Part shown: positions 8,778-17,323 of the stretch, one piece after another | How positions within the stretch are numbered: position 1 is the first letter of the stretch | How the letters are laid out: each line of letters opens with the position of its first letter | Assembly: GCA_021847345.1 (NCBI GenBank) | Contig: JAJZTW010000037.1 | Span: 1 to 37,881, forward strand | Source of the DNA: Pseudomonadota bacterium | GTDB taxonomy: Bacteria; Pseudomonadota; Gammaproteobacteria; Burkholderiales; Burkholderiaceae_C | Reading direction: 5' to 3' | DNA: 37,881 nucleotides | Program-made: the position numbers and the translations under genes | Notes under the pieces: model-generated | What the model saw: only the letters and a program-made list of their open reading frames with translations | The model's database searches: none | What the model was told of the DNA's origin: nothing

Positions 8778-9155
8778 ATGAACCCGATCCAGCAGACCTC
8801 CACCCAAGCCGCCAGCGGCTCGGCGCAACGCGCCGAGGCCCTGACGCCGCGGGCCCAGGCCGGCCGCGCCGGCGCGAGCTCCCAGCCTGCGGGAACGGCC
8901 GGTGCCTCGGGCACGAGCGCGGGGGATACGGTGTCCATTTCCCAGTCGGCGCGCCAGTTGCTCGAACCCGCGTCGTCGCAGGGCGCGGCGTCGGGATCGG
9001 CGTCGGTGTCGTCGCAGCGCCTCGGCGCGTTGCGCCAGGCCATCTCCGCCGGCACCTACACGGTGGACGCGCGCCAGATCGCGCAGGGCCTGCTGCGCGA
9101 CAGCCAGGCGCTGGCCGGCACGGTTTCGGGGCGCGGAGCCGGCTCCGGCGCCTGA
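8778..9155 (+). CDS. flgM: FlgM anti-sigma-28 factor
   Basis: A 125-residue anti-sigma factor that holds FliA until it is exported through the completed hook. The first 50 residues are Ala/Gly/Ser-rich and likely disordered, as usual. The C-terminal half carries the family signature: DTVSISQSARQLLE, then LGALRQAISAGTYTVDARQI and AQGLL, which form the sigma-binding helices. The ATG at 8778 is chosen; AGGAG lies 12 nt upstream. An in-frame TTG at 8769 is only 3 nt from the AGGAG and is less likely. Longer than E. coli FlgM (97), mainly at the N-terminus. Confidence 0.9.
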   Translation: MNPIQQTSTQAASGSAQRAEALTPRAQAGRAGASSQPAGTAGASGTSAGDTVSISQSARQLLEPASSQGAASGSASVSSQRLGALRQAISAGTYTVDARQIAQGLLRDSQALAGTVSGRGAGSGA

Positions 9156-9171
9156 ATCGGCGCGCAGCGTG

Positions 9172-9582
9172 ATGCCGGCGCCCGACACCAGCCCTCCCAC
9201 GCCGCAGGGCGCGGACCTGCTGGCCATGCTCGAGCAGCTGGCGCAGGTGCTGCAGGACGAACTCGAAGCTCTCACCCAGGGGCGCGACGCATCCCGGATC
9301 GAGCAGCTGGCCAGGCAAAAAAACGAGCTTTGCGCAAGCATCGAGGCGCTGCACGAACAGCTCGGCGCGGATCCGGCGCACGCGGCGCGGTTGCGCGAAC
9401 TCACGCAGCAGGTGGCGCAGGCCAACCAGCGCAACGGGGCCGTGGTGGCGGCGTTGATCCGCAACACACGCGGCGCGCTGGACGTGCTGCGCGCGATGCC
9501 CGGGGCCGAGGCCGCCGACGTCTACGGACCTCGCGGACGCAGCCTGGGCAGCGGCCCGGCCAAGCCTCTGGGCAGCGCCTGA
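9172..9582 (+). CDS. flgN: FlgN export chaperone for hook-junction proteins
   Basis: A 136-residue helical protein of the FlgN family, which escorts FlgK and FlgL to the export gate. It has a long N-terminal helix pair (LLAMLEQLAQVLQDELEAL and RIEQLARQKNELCASIEAL) and ends with the family-like VYGPRGRSL segment. It follows flgM by 16 bp, the classical flgMN arrangement. A GTG immediately before the ATG (9169) would add one residue. The gene between flgJ and flgK (20643-21038) looks like a second member. Confidence 0.85.
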   Translation: MPAPDTSPPTPQGADLLAMLEQLAQVLQDELEALTQGRDASRIEQLARQKNELCASIEALHEQLGADPAHAARLRELTQQVAQANQRNGAVVAALIRNTRGALDVLRAMPGAEAADVYGPRGRSLGSGPAKPLGSA

Positions 9583-9592
9583 GGCCGGCCGC

Positions 9593-9844
9593 ATGCTGAT
9601 ACTCAGCCGCCGCAGCGGAGAGGCCATCCGCATCGGCAAGGACATCCGCATCGTCGTCGTGCAGCTCGGCGGTGGCAAGGTGCGCCTGGGCATCGACGGC
9701 CCGCGTGACCTGCGCATCCTGCGCGAGGAACTCTACGACATGGTCGCCGGGCTGAACCAGCAGGCGCAGGCGGCCGATCCGGCGGCGCTCGAGCAGTGGC
9801 TGCAGCAGCCGGCGGCGGCGGACAAGCCCGGGGAGCCTGAATGA
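9593..9844 (+). CDS. csrA: CsrA post-transcriptional regulator
   Basis: An 83-residue dimeric RNA-binding protein that recognises GGA motifs in mRNA leaders. The core begins MLILSRRSGEAIRIGKDI and keeps VRLGIDGP and Arg44-Glu45-Glu46 (LREEL in place of HREEI). Residues after about 55 form an extension rich in Ala and Gln, about 20 residues longer than E. coli CsrA. In Bacillus subtilis the C-terminal extension of CsrA is needed for FliW binding. It starts 10 bp after flgN and overlaps fliW as ATGA, so CsrA and its antagonist are made together. Confidence 0.96.
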   Translation: MLILSRRSGEAIRIGKDIRIVVVQLGGGKVRLGIDGPRDLRILREELYDMVAGLNQQAQAADPAALEQWLQQPAAADKPGEPE

Positions 9845-10335
9845 CGGCGCAGGTGTTCGCCACCCGTCTCGGCCTGGTCGAGGTCGCCGCGCATCAACGC
9901 TGGACCTGTTCGCAGCCGCTGGCGGGCTTCGAGGAGCTGCGCGAGTTCGTGCTGCTGCACGTGGCCTCGCAAGGCCCGTTCCTGTGGCTGCAGTCGCTGG
10001 AACTGCCCGAGCTGGCCTTCGTGCTGTGCGACGCGGCCTGCTTCGGCCTGCGCTATGCGCCGACGCCGGATCTGGACCCCGCGGGGCTGCAGGCGCCGCC
10101 TTGCGTGCTGGTGGTGCTGCCGTCGGCCCCCGGCGAGCAGCTGCGCGTGCACGCGCAGGCGCCCGTGCTGTTCGACGTGGCCGCCGCGAGCCTGCGCCAG
10201 CAGGTGTTCGAGCCCGAACTGGTGGCGGGGGACGGGGCCTGGGTCGGGCCGTCGGCGTGCGCCGCGGTGGACCCGGGATGGGCCGAGAGAATCATCGAGG
10301 TGCAGCCGCTGGCGCCCGCCGCCCGTGGCGCCTGA
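9841..10335 (+). CDS. fliW: FliW flagellar assembly factor, CsrA antagonist
   Basis: A 164-residue FliW. The family core is visible as GLVEV, then LAGFEELREFVLLHV and the hallmark FLWLQSLELPELAFVL. FliW binds flagellin or CsrA and relieves CsrA repression of flagellin translation when flagellin is exported (established in B. subtilis and Campylobacter jejuni). The C-terminal third is divergent from Firmicute FliW. The 4-base overlap with csrA supports partnership. It ends one base before the convergent ycgR stop, with no room for a terminator between them. Confidence 0.87.
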   Translation: MTAQVFATRLGLVEVAAHQRWTCSQPLAGFEELREFVLLHVASQGPFLWLQSLELPELAFVLCDAACFGLRYAPTPDLDPAGLQAPPCVLVVLPSAPGEQLRVHAQAPVLFDVAAASLRQQVFEPELVAGDGAWVGPSACAAVDPGWAERIIEVQPLAPAARGA

Positions 10336-11067
10336 TCAAAGCCGGCTGTCGGGCACGAGCTCGCGGTCGCGCCGGAACACGTAGCGCTGCAGCACCATTT
10401 CCTGGCGCGAGTGCAGTTGCTGGAACTGCAGGCCCAGCATGTGGGTTGCGCGGTGGTGGGCTGCCGGGCGCATGCTTTGCACGAAGCGCACCAGCGCCGG
10501 CGAGTTCACGGCCTGCCTGTCGAGCTTGAAGGACACCTGGTCCAGCCAGTCGTTGACCGCGAAAGGCTCTTCTTCGTGGCTTTTCAGGCGCACGCGCATG
10601 CCGCTGATGCTCAGGTCCACGCACTCGGCGCTCACGCTGCGCGAGCCCTTGCGCTGCAGTTCCAGGTCGAGCACGTCGCGCGACTCCACCGGAACGCGCA
10701 GGTGCGAGCGGCGCTGCAGGTGGTAGACCGCGTGCGGCCAGCGCAGGCGCAGCGACAGCCGGCCGTGCCAGCCCACGCGACCTTCGTAGACACAACGCAG
10801 CCCGGCGTACACGCCGGCGGCAAGCCCGAGGAAGAACACTTCGCCGCCGCGCTCGGGCACATGCTCGGGCACCGGACTGGGCTCGTCGAGCAGGATGAAC
10901 TCACGCGCCGGGTCGAGGTGGAGCAGCGTGGTCATGCGCTCGCTGGAGTCCCCGGGCAGATAGACCGACAGCCATTCACGGCCGCGCTGCATGCGCTCCA
11001 GGGTCTGCTGCGAGCGCGAGCGAACCCGAAATGCATCCTGAAACAGGGTTCGTACAAGGCCTTGCAT
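10336..11067 (-). CDS. ycgR: YcgR-like PilZ flagellar brake protein
   Basis: A 243-residue c-di-GMP receptor. The N-terminal YcgR domain is followed by a PilZ domain with the two c-di-GMP motifs: RRSHLR (Arg120 and Arg124, the RxxxR switch) and DLSISGMRV (Asp151, Ser153, Gly156, the DxSxxG motif). YcgR proteins slow the flagellar motor at high c-di-GMP by contacting MotA or FliG. The gene lies 22 bp downstream of the EAL-HDOD gene on the same strand, suggesting one transcript, and is convergent with fliW. Confidence 0.9.
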   Translation of the reverse strand: MQGLVRTLFQDAFRVRSRSQQTLERMQRGREWLSVYLPGDSSERMTTLLHLDPAREFILLDEPSPVPEHVPERGGEVFFLGLAAGVYAGLRCVYEGRVGWHGRLSLRLRWPHAVYHLQRRSHLRVPVESRDVLDLELQRKGSRSVSAECVDLSISGMRVRLKSHEEEPFAVNDWLDQVSFKLDRQAVNSPALVRFVQSMRPAAHHRATHMLGLQFQQLHSRQEMVLQRYVFRRDRELVPDSRL

Positions 11068-11089
11068 GATGCGATGCTGCCCGAAGGCC

Positions 11090-12376
11090 TCAGATGCCCA
11101 GGTTCTCGGCCCAGGCCAGCGCTTCCAGGTGCGCGATGGCGACGGCGCGCTCGTTCAGGCCGAGCAGGGCGGCGTCGCGGTCGATCTCGTCCCAGTCCTG
11201 GCGCTCGCAGGCCAGCACGATGCGCAGGTACGGCCCGAAGGTTCCCTGGCGCTCGCGCAGCGCCAGCACGACCTGTTCGCTCAGCGAGATCTCCTGCAGG
11301 GCCTTGTCCAGCGGAACGCCGAGCATGACGTCGAGCAGCGAGAACACGCCGACCACGAATGCGTTGTCTCCATCCTCCGCCGAAAGCAGGCCGTGGGTGA
11401 GCAGCTCCATCATGCGCCCGCGGGTGATGGCCACGCGAGCCTGGCTGGAAGCCGCGCTGCTTCCCGGCGTGGTGGCCAGCAGCAGCACCAGCCAGCGCAG
11501 CAGCTTCTTGTAGCCCAGGATCACCACCGCATGGCGGAAGGAGGTGATCTCGGTCATGAGCCCGAAGCCCGACGAGTTGATGTAGCGCAGCAGCTTGAAC
11601 GACAGCGTCGGGTCGTGCTTGAGCACCTCCTCGATGGGCGGCATCTCGGCCTGCTTGTTGACCAGGTCGATGAGCTGCAGCACCGTCGCGTACGCCGGAT
11701 TGGCGACCTTGGCACTGACCGTCTGCGGGCGCGCGAAGTAGTAGCCCTGGAACAGTTGCAGGCCGGCGTCGAAGTATTCCTGGAACTGCTCCTGGGTCTC
11801 CACCTTCTCGGCGATCACCTGCGCCGAAGGCAGCGCCTGCAGCCGGCGCATCAGCATCGGCAGCACGCCCGGGGGCAGCGCCTGGGCATCGATCTGCACG
11901 AAGTTCAGCAGCGGCAGCCAGGCGGCGTAGGGGGCCGTCAGCACATGCACGCCGGCGGCCAGCCGGAAGCCCTTGTCGCGCAGGCCCTGCATCGCCGCCG
12001 CGGCCTCGGCGATGGCGCCCGGGTCGTCGCGCGCCGCACGCGGCAGCTCGAGCACGATGCGCTCCGGAAACACGATTTCCAGGTGCTCGGCGCCGAGGTC
12101 TTCGAGGCGCACGTTGATGAACGCCAGCTTGTCGCCGAACAGGTTCTGCGCCGAGATGCTCGACAGCGCGTGGAACAGCAGTGCGGTGTCCGACGAGCGG
12201 GTGTGCACCGCGGGCGCCTGCGTGCTGGTGGCGCTGTCGCGCGCCAGCAGCTCGTAGCCCATGATCTGCTGCTTGCGGTCGAGGATGGGCTGGCGGGCGA
12301 TGTGCGCGTACTGGCCTGGCGTTTCGTCGGCGGCGTCGGGGCCGGAGGCGATCTCGAGAGACGTGGAAGGTTGCAT
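11090..12376 (-). CDS. Degenerate EAL-HDOD signalling protein (YuxH/CdgJ type)
   Basis: A 428-residue protein. An EAL-like domain (about residues 25-230) is followed by an HDOD domain containing LINLVNKQAEMPPIEEVLKH and YINSSGFGLMTEITSFRHAV. The EAL part keeps a glutamate in GYELLARD, an asparagine in FINVRLEDL and LELP. However, the metal-binding DDFGTG segment is replaced by GVHVLT, and AEGVE reads AEKVE, so c-di-GMP hydrolysis is unlikely. Homologous proteins affect motility in other bacteria. The start at 12376 (MQPSTSLEI) is chosen because the longer open frame overlaps the glycosyltransferase stop and has no family match. Expected role: a protein-interaction partner in motility control with the adjacent YcgR. 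Confidence 0.85.
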   Translation of the reverse strand: MQPSTSLEIASGPDAADETPGQYAHIARQPILDRKQQIMGYELLARDSATSTQAPAVHTRSSDTALLFHALSSISAQNLFGDKLAFINVRLEDLGAEHLEIVFPERIVLELPRAARDDPGAIAEAAAAMQGLRDKGFRLAAGVHVLTAPYAAWLPLLNFVQIDAQALPPGVLPMLMRRLQALPSAQVIAEKVETQEQFQEYFDAGLQLFQGYYFARPQTVSAKVANPAYATVLQLIDLVNKQAEMPPIEEVLKHDPTLSFKLLRYINSSGFGLMTEITSFRHAVVILGYKKLLRWLVLLLATTPGSSAASSQARVAITRGRMMELLTHGLLSAEDGDNAFVVGVFSLLDVMLGVPLDKALQEISLSEQVVLALRERQGTFGPYLRIVLACERQDWDEIDRDAALLGLNERAVAIAHLEALAWAENLGI

Positions 12377-12494
12377 CGCGAAGGTGCGCCTGGAGCTTTC
12401 GGCCTGGGAAACGGACGTGAGTTGCTTGCGGGATACTCGGGTGTTCCCGGGCAATGCTAGCAGGGCCTTCGCCCCTCGGACGCAAGCCGCTGGA

Positions 12495-15400
12495 TCAGCG
12501 CGTCCAGGCCGCGACCCATGTATCCAGATGATCCTCCAGCATCCACTCGGCCAGCACCTTGTCGCGCAGCGCGTCGCCCTGCGCGCGCAGCGCAGCGGGG
12601 TCGGCCGCCGCGTCGAGAATCGCGCGGGTCCAGTCACGAAAACGGTTGGCCACCCGAGTGACCGGGAAGTCGCCCTGGTAGGGCACGATGTCGGTGCAGA
12701 TCACCGGATATCCCAGCACGCCGTATTCGAGCAGGCGCAAGTGGCTCTTCGCCTCGTTGAAGGCGTTGTGCTCCAGCGGCGCCACGGCCAGGTCGAGGTC
12801 GAGGCTGGCCAGCTTGGGCGCGTATTGATCCAGCGGGATCCCGGGGTGGAATTCGTGCACAACGTCCTTCAGGGAGTCCGGGCACATGCCGAAGAAGATC
12901 CAGTCCACCGTCGACGCGGTCTCGCGCACCACGTCGGCGATGAGCTCCAGATCCCCGGCGTGGCCGATGCCGCCCGCCCAGCCCACGCGCAGCCGGCTTC
13001 GCTCGGCCCGCGCCGGCCGAAGCTCGCCCCAGCGCGCGGCCTCGAGGTAGTTCGGGCACACGACGACCTCGTCGCAGTAGTCGGCGTAGGCCTGGCGCAG
13101 CGGCTCGGTGGCGACGACCAGCCGGTTGCACAGCCCGGCCGCCTTGCGAAAACGCTTGGCGATGTCCTTGTGGATATGCTGGCGGTGCACGCTCTTGAGC
13201 GGCAGGTTGGTGATCAGGTCGTCGAGCTCGAACACCCGGAAGGCCTTGCTGTGGCGGGCGTGGCGTTCCAGGGCCTCGATCTGCGGCCACTCCATCTGGC
13301 GCTGCACGACGAGGCTGTCGGGCTGGATGCGCTCCATCTCGGCCGGATCGAACAGGCGCATGGTTTCCCAGCCCTGGGTGCGTCCGGCGCGGTTGAGCGC
13401 GCGCATCGGCGCGATGATGCGGTATTCGCCGCAGCCCTCGCGGTCGGCCGGATGCACCAGCACGCGAGGGCGCGGGCGCCAGTCCGGGTCCCAGGCCAGG
13501 CAGGCCTGGTCGTCGAGCTGGAATTCGGTGGTGGCCAGGCTGAGGTGGCGGTTGTAGGCAGGGTCGCGGGCGAGCAGCGGCAGCCAGCGGTCGTACATCA
13601 CCTGGCGCTCGGCCGCGAAACGCGCCTGCTTGGCCTCGTCGGGCTTTTGCTCGACCTTCCCGTTCTGGCTGGCCGAGCCCTCGTGCATCAGCAGCGCGTA
13701 GGGATCGAACACCACGCGCAGCCCGGCCTGGCGAACCTTCAGGCACAGGTCGATGTCGCTGTAGGAGACCTTCAGGTCCTTCTCGTCCAGCCCTCCGACC
13801 TGCTCGAACACGCTTTTGCGCACAAGCAGGCAGGCACCGGTGACGGCCGACAGGTCCTGCACCAGCTGGGCGCGGCCGAAATAGCCGCGGTCCTCGGGCG
13901 GGCGCCCGATGAACGGGTGTTCGGCAGGTCCGCGGATGCCCAGGATCACCCCGGCGTGCTGGATCCTGCCGTCGGGGAACAGCAATTTGGCGCCGACCAC
14001 GCCGACGTCGGGGCGCACGGCGTGGCTCATCATCTCGTCGAGCCAGTCGTCGTGCAGCGCCGCGGTGTCGTTGTTGAGCAGCAGCAGGTACTCGCCGCGC
14101 GCTGCGCGCGCGGCCGTGTTGTTCATGGCCGAGAAATTGAACGGGCCCGGTGTGCGGATCACCCGCAGGCGATCGCCGAGCTCGGCCTTGCGCTCGTCGA
14201 TGGCCGCCAGGTAGCGCACGGCGTCGCCGGCGCTGCTGTCGTTGTCGATGATCAGGATCTCGTAGGCCGGGTAGCGGGTCTTCTCGATCACCGACTCGAT
14301 GCAGCGCTGCAGCATGGGCAACTGGTCGCGCGTGGGGATCAGGATCGACACCAGCGGCTTGTTCTGCGGCAGCGGCCAGCGCACGCGGAAGGAGGGCGGG
14401 AAGGGGCCGGGCTGGACTTGTGCCGCGATGCCCAGGCGGTCGAAGTGGGCCTGCAGCGCGGCCTGGCCAGCGGCGAGGATTTCCGGGATGTTCTTGCGCG
14501 TGTGTCCGGAGCCCTGGGCGCGGTGGTACAGCACACCGGAAACATGTCCGATCGCGGACTCACCTGCGCCCGTGTGTTCCAAATGCTCCCAGGCACGCAG
14601 CAGCAGGTCATAGTCCTCGGCACCCTCTCGTTCAGGATCGAAGCCTCCCAGCGCCTGGAACAGGCTGCGCCGACATAACATCAGGCCGCCGATGTATGGG
14701 AGGCTGCGCAGGTAGTCGAGGTTGAAATCGGGCTTCAGATGAGGATTGACATGCTGGCTGTCGCTAGTGAGACTGTCTTCGTCTGTATAGATAACCTGCC
14801 ACTCTGGATGCTGATGCAGGGCCGTCGTAATGCGAAAGACCGCGTCTGAGGCCAACTGGTCGCCCGCATCCACCAAGCCCACCCAATCCTCCGGAACCGC
14901 ACTGAGAGCCGCGTTACACGCTCGCAGAAAGTCGGCGCCCGTGCTCCGTAGCGGGAGAGCGATGACCTTCGCCGACATCCACTGCGAATGCAGGCTCGCC
15001 TCCGTGTTCGCGGCGCTCGCCTTCGCACCGCCAGCGATGCCCAGACAGATCGCTGGGCTTGCGCGTCTGCTCGCCGTCAGGCCCCACTGAGCGGCCCATG
15101 CTTTTTCCGCCGCCCGCGCATGCTCTTGCGAATGCCAGGAAGCTGCTGGCGCGGTCGCAGAAGTACGCGCTGCATGTACTGGTTGCGGCAGGTCCATGAG
15201 GCTCTTGTAGGCCTCGCCGACTTGTTGAATTTGGGCTAGAAGGCGCGCAGTCGCCTCGCCGGGTAATTCGATCCTGGTAGCCATGGCAAGCGATTTGGCA
15301 AGGATCTGCAGCGTTGTGCCGACGAACGACCTGTTCCTCGGGGTATGTTCCTGGGTCAACTGACCTGGCCGAAGCCGATACCCGCCCACTAGTTCGTTGA

Positions 15401-16937
15401 GTATCTCGAAAGTGCACGTGCGCTGATATCGCAGGCGGATCCAAAGATCCCAATCCTCCAGTCGTCGCAGAGACTCATCGTATTTCTCCTGACGAACGAC
15501 ACTACCGCGGATGGCGCTGAAATTATCCATGACGTTGTTCGCGAGAAGTAGAAACGGGTCTCTCTGCAGCCGTCCAAGCGGGTCCGGGGGCACATGATCA
15601 CCATAGAAGACTCCAAGGGTCTTTCCGTGAGTGTCGATGAGATTCATCCCGAGGATGAGAACATCTATGTTCGGAGTGCCCTTGAGTCTTTCTGTTACGG
15701 TCCTAAGTGCGCCCGAGTGCAGAACATTATCGCCGTCGAGAAAAATGATGTATTCGCCTTTTGCTGCCTCGATTCCCGTATTCCGTGCGGCGGCTAAACC
15801 GCAATTTTTCCCGTGCGCTAGGATGCGGGCGTCTGCACGTCCAGAAAGAACTTGGCGGGCGACACTTTCGCTACCGTCTGTGGAGCCGTCGTCGACAACA
15901 ATGATTTCAAAGCTTGCTCCCGTGGATATTCGCGCCTCATCGATCTCGTTGACGACACTGTGCAGGCAGGTGGGCAGGTAGTGCGAGATGTTGAATGATG
16001 GAATAATAATTGTTATGAATTGCGCTGGCGTTGCAGAAAAAAATTTGGATGATAAGATCTGCGCTCTGTCGCTGAGCGCAGAGCGCACGGCCTCGAGTCG
16101 CTGCATGGTGTCGTTGTCAATTCGCCCTGTGTAGAGTGACGCGCGCTGATTCAGGAGGGAGAGGATTTTAGTTTCATATCCTCGTAGTCTAGGGCGGTAT
16201 TTCTTCCCAATAAATTTCTCGAGGATTCGCAGGTGATCATGAAGAGGCCCAATTCCTTTGTAATACCGTGTCGAATCCTGGTTATCATGAATTCGATAAC
16301 CAATTGATGCCCGCTCAAGAAATGCGAAATTAGGATTGGCGTCCGCCATCCGGCACCAGAGATCCCAATCGGTAGCTGCATCGAGTTTGCTGTCCAAAGG
16401 CAGTGCGGCTTGCAAGGCCTCTCGCCTCATGACAACGGCGGAATGTGGGCACGGGTTGTCGTTGGCTAAAAGCTCTGCAAGCTCATTGCGGCCGCCGAAA
16501 TATTCGCCGGCTGCGTGGAAGGGGTGTCGAAGAATCGAAGTTTGGTGGCCAAGCGAGTCGATGAGTTGGAGGGGACTGTAGGCAAGGCAGCACGATCGGT
16601 TTTTTTCCAATGCTCCGATCAACTCGCTCAAATGGCCGGGGAGATATATGTCGTCGGAGTGCAGCCAGGAAAAATAGCGCCCCGAACCCTGTTCAGCCGC
16701 AAATTGATGGTTGGCAGTCACGCCGAGCTGGCGGTCATGCGTGATGAGTTGTATGCGTGGATCTTGGAGATAGCGACGCACTACTTCGACGCTACCATCC
16801 GTCGACGCGTTGTCGAGAACAATCACCTCCATCGTTCCATCCGGCAGATGCTGTGCAAGCACGCTATCCAGTGTCTCCGCGATGTAGCGTTCGCTATTAT
16901 AAAGTGGGATGCACACCGTGATCAGCGGGATTTTCAT
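12495..16937 (-). CDS. Giant multidomain glycosyltransferase (GT2-type repeats plus GT4-like C-terminus)
   Basis: About 1480 residues. Domain 1 (1-300) is GT2-type, with LITVCIPLYNSERYIAETLD and HSDD. Domain 2 (from about 309) is GT2-type, with ITIIIPSFNISHYLPTCLHS, VVDDGSTDGS and FLDGDN. Domain 3 (about 656-850) resembles an incomplete GT2 with YTDEDSL and ends in YHRAQGSGH. Domain 4 (from about 859) is GT2-type, with LVSILIPTRDQ, IIDNDSS and LLLNNDTAAL. The last 320 residues look like a GT4-family transferase (REGCGEYRIIAPMRALNRAG, LRVGWAGGIGHAGDLEL). The start at 16937 sits at the first GT2 strand; an upstream ATG at 17012 is possible and neither has a clear Shine-Dalgarno. Residues 1 to about 730 are encoded by DNA much AT-richer than the rest. 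Between flagellar genes, flagellin or hook-protein glycosylation is the likeliest role, unproven. Confidence 0.82.
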   Translation of the reverse strand: MKIPLITVCIPLYNSERYIAETLDSVLAQHLPDGTMEVIVLDNASTDGSVEVVRRYLQDPRIQLITHDRQLGVTANHQFAAEQGSGRYFSWLHSDDIYLPGHLSELIGALEKNRSCCLAYSPLQLIDSLGHQTSILRHPFHAAGEYFGGRNELAELLANDNPCPHSAVVMRREALQAALPLDSKLDAATDWDLWCRMADANPNFAFLERASIGYRIHDNQDSTRYYKGIGPLHDHLRILEKFIGKKYRPRLRGYETKILSLLNQRASLYTGRIDNDTMQRLEAVRSALSDRAQILSSKFFSATPAQFITIIIPSFNISHYLPTCLHSVVNEIDEARISTGASFEIIVVDDGSTDGSESVARQVLSGRADARILAHGKNCGLAAARNTGIEAAKGEYIIFLDGDNVLHSGALRTVTERLKGTPNIDVLILGMNLIDTHGKTLGVFYGDHVPPDPLGRLQRDPFLLLANNVMDNFSAIRGSVVRQEKYDESLRRLEDWDLWIRLRYQRTCTFEILNELVGGYRLRPGQLTQEHTPRNRSFVGTTLQILAKSLAMATRIELPGEATARLLAQIQQVGEAYKSLMDLPQPVHAARTSATAPAASWHSQEHARAAEKAWAAQWGLTASRRASPAICLGIAGGAKASAANTEASLHSQWMSAKVIALPLRSTGADFLRACNAALSAVPEDWVGLVDAGDQLASDAVFRITTALHQHPEWQVIYTDEDSLTSDSQHVNPHLKPDFNLDYLRSLPYIGGLMLCRRSLFQALGGFDPEREGAEDYDLLLRAWEHLEHTGAGESAIGHVSGVLYHRAQGSGHTRKNIPEILAAGQAALQAHFDRLGIAAQVQPGPFPPSFRVRWPLPQNKPLVSILIPTRDQLPMLQRCIESVIEKTRYPAYEILIIDNDSSAGDAVRYLAAIDERKAELGDRLRVIRTPGPFNFSAMNNTAARAARGEYLLLLNNDTAALHDDWLDEMMSHAVRPDVGVVGAKLLFPDGRIQHAGVILGIRGPAEHPFIGRPPEDRGYFGRAQLVQDLSAVTGACLLVRKSVFEQVGGLDEKDLKVSYSDIDLCLKVRQAGLRVVFDPYALLMHEGSASQNGKVEQKPDEAKQARFAAERQVMYDRWLPLLARDPAYNRHLSLATTEFQLDDQACLAWDPDWRPRPRVLVHPADREGCGEYRIIAPMRALNRAGRTQGWETMRLFDPAEMERIQPDSLVVQRQMEWPQIEALERHARHSKAFRVFELDDLITNLPLKSVHRQHIHKDIAKRFRKAAGLCNRLVVATEPLRQAYADYCDEVVVCPNYLEAARWGELRPARAERSRLRVGWAGGIGHAGDLELIADVVRETASTVDWIFFGMCPDSLKDVVHEFHPGIPLDQYAPKLASLDLDLAVAPLEHNAFNEAKSHLRLLEYGVLGYPVICTDIVPYQGDFPVTRVANRFRDWTRAILDAAADPAALRAQGDALRDKVLAEWMLEDHLDTWVAAWTR

Positions 16938-17323
16938 GTGGTTTTTTTGATTGGCTATGAAACTAACTTGCTCGTCGCCAGTGAGCGGCGGTACGGAGGC
17001 ATCGCTTTCCATGGCAGGTTTTCGCCTGCGACCCAGAGGCACAGGCCGCGCCGTGCAGCGAGTGCCTTCAGGGCGGTATTCTAATTCGCACGCAGCCATC
17101 TGAACGCACGGTTGCGAGTTGCAGATGGCGTGCGGTGAGCAGTTTTGATGGGGTGGTGCTACCGTGCGCAATAAATGGATTTTAGGCCCTGGGGTCAGGC
17201 ATTTTTAGTGCAATATTTCTTTACGATGGCGCAGGCGTTGATGTGATAAACCCAACGTGGCGGCGGTCCTCGGTTGACCAAGGGTATTTCGGAAGATAGA
17301 AATATCGCGCGTGGTCGGAGTAC
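14740..17323. other. AT-rich compositional island covering half of the glycosyltransferase gene
   Basis: From about 14740 to 17323 the sequence is visibly poorer in G+C than both flanks, with runs such as AATAATAATTGTTATGAATT (near 16002). The 3' half of the same gene and all flanking flagellar genes are strongly GC-rich. The step falls inside the third transferase domain. This suggests acquisition by recombination. No repeat, integrase or insertion-sequence end was seen at either edge. Confidence 0.7.
16938..17323. other. Intergenic region upstream of the glycosyltransferase, downstream of flgL
   Basis: 386 bp with no supported gene. On the minus strand just after flgL there is a short hairpin (17268-17283, 6-bp stem with one G-U, loop of 4) without a T run. 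The rest is AT-rich and may hold the glycosyltransferase promoter, but I could not place a convincing sigma-70, sigma-28 or sigma-54 element. Confidence 0.6.

Noticed and set aside
12261..14678. Long plus-strand open frame opposite the glycosyltransferase
   Set aside because: It is a shadow of the GC-rich half of the transferase; it stops near where composition becomes AT-rich and has no domain.
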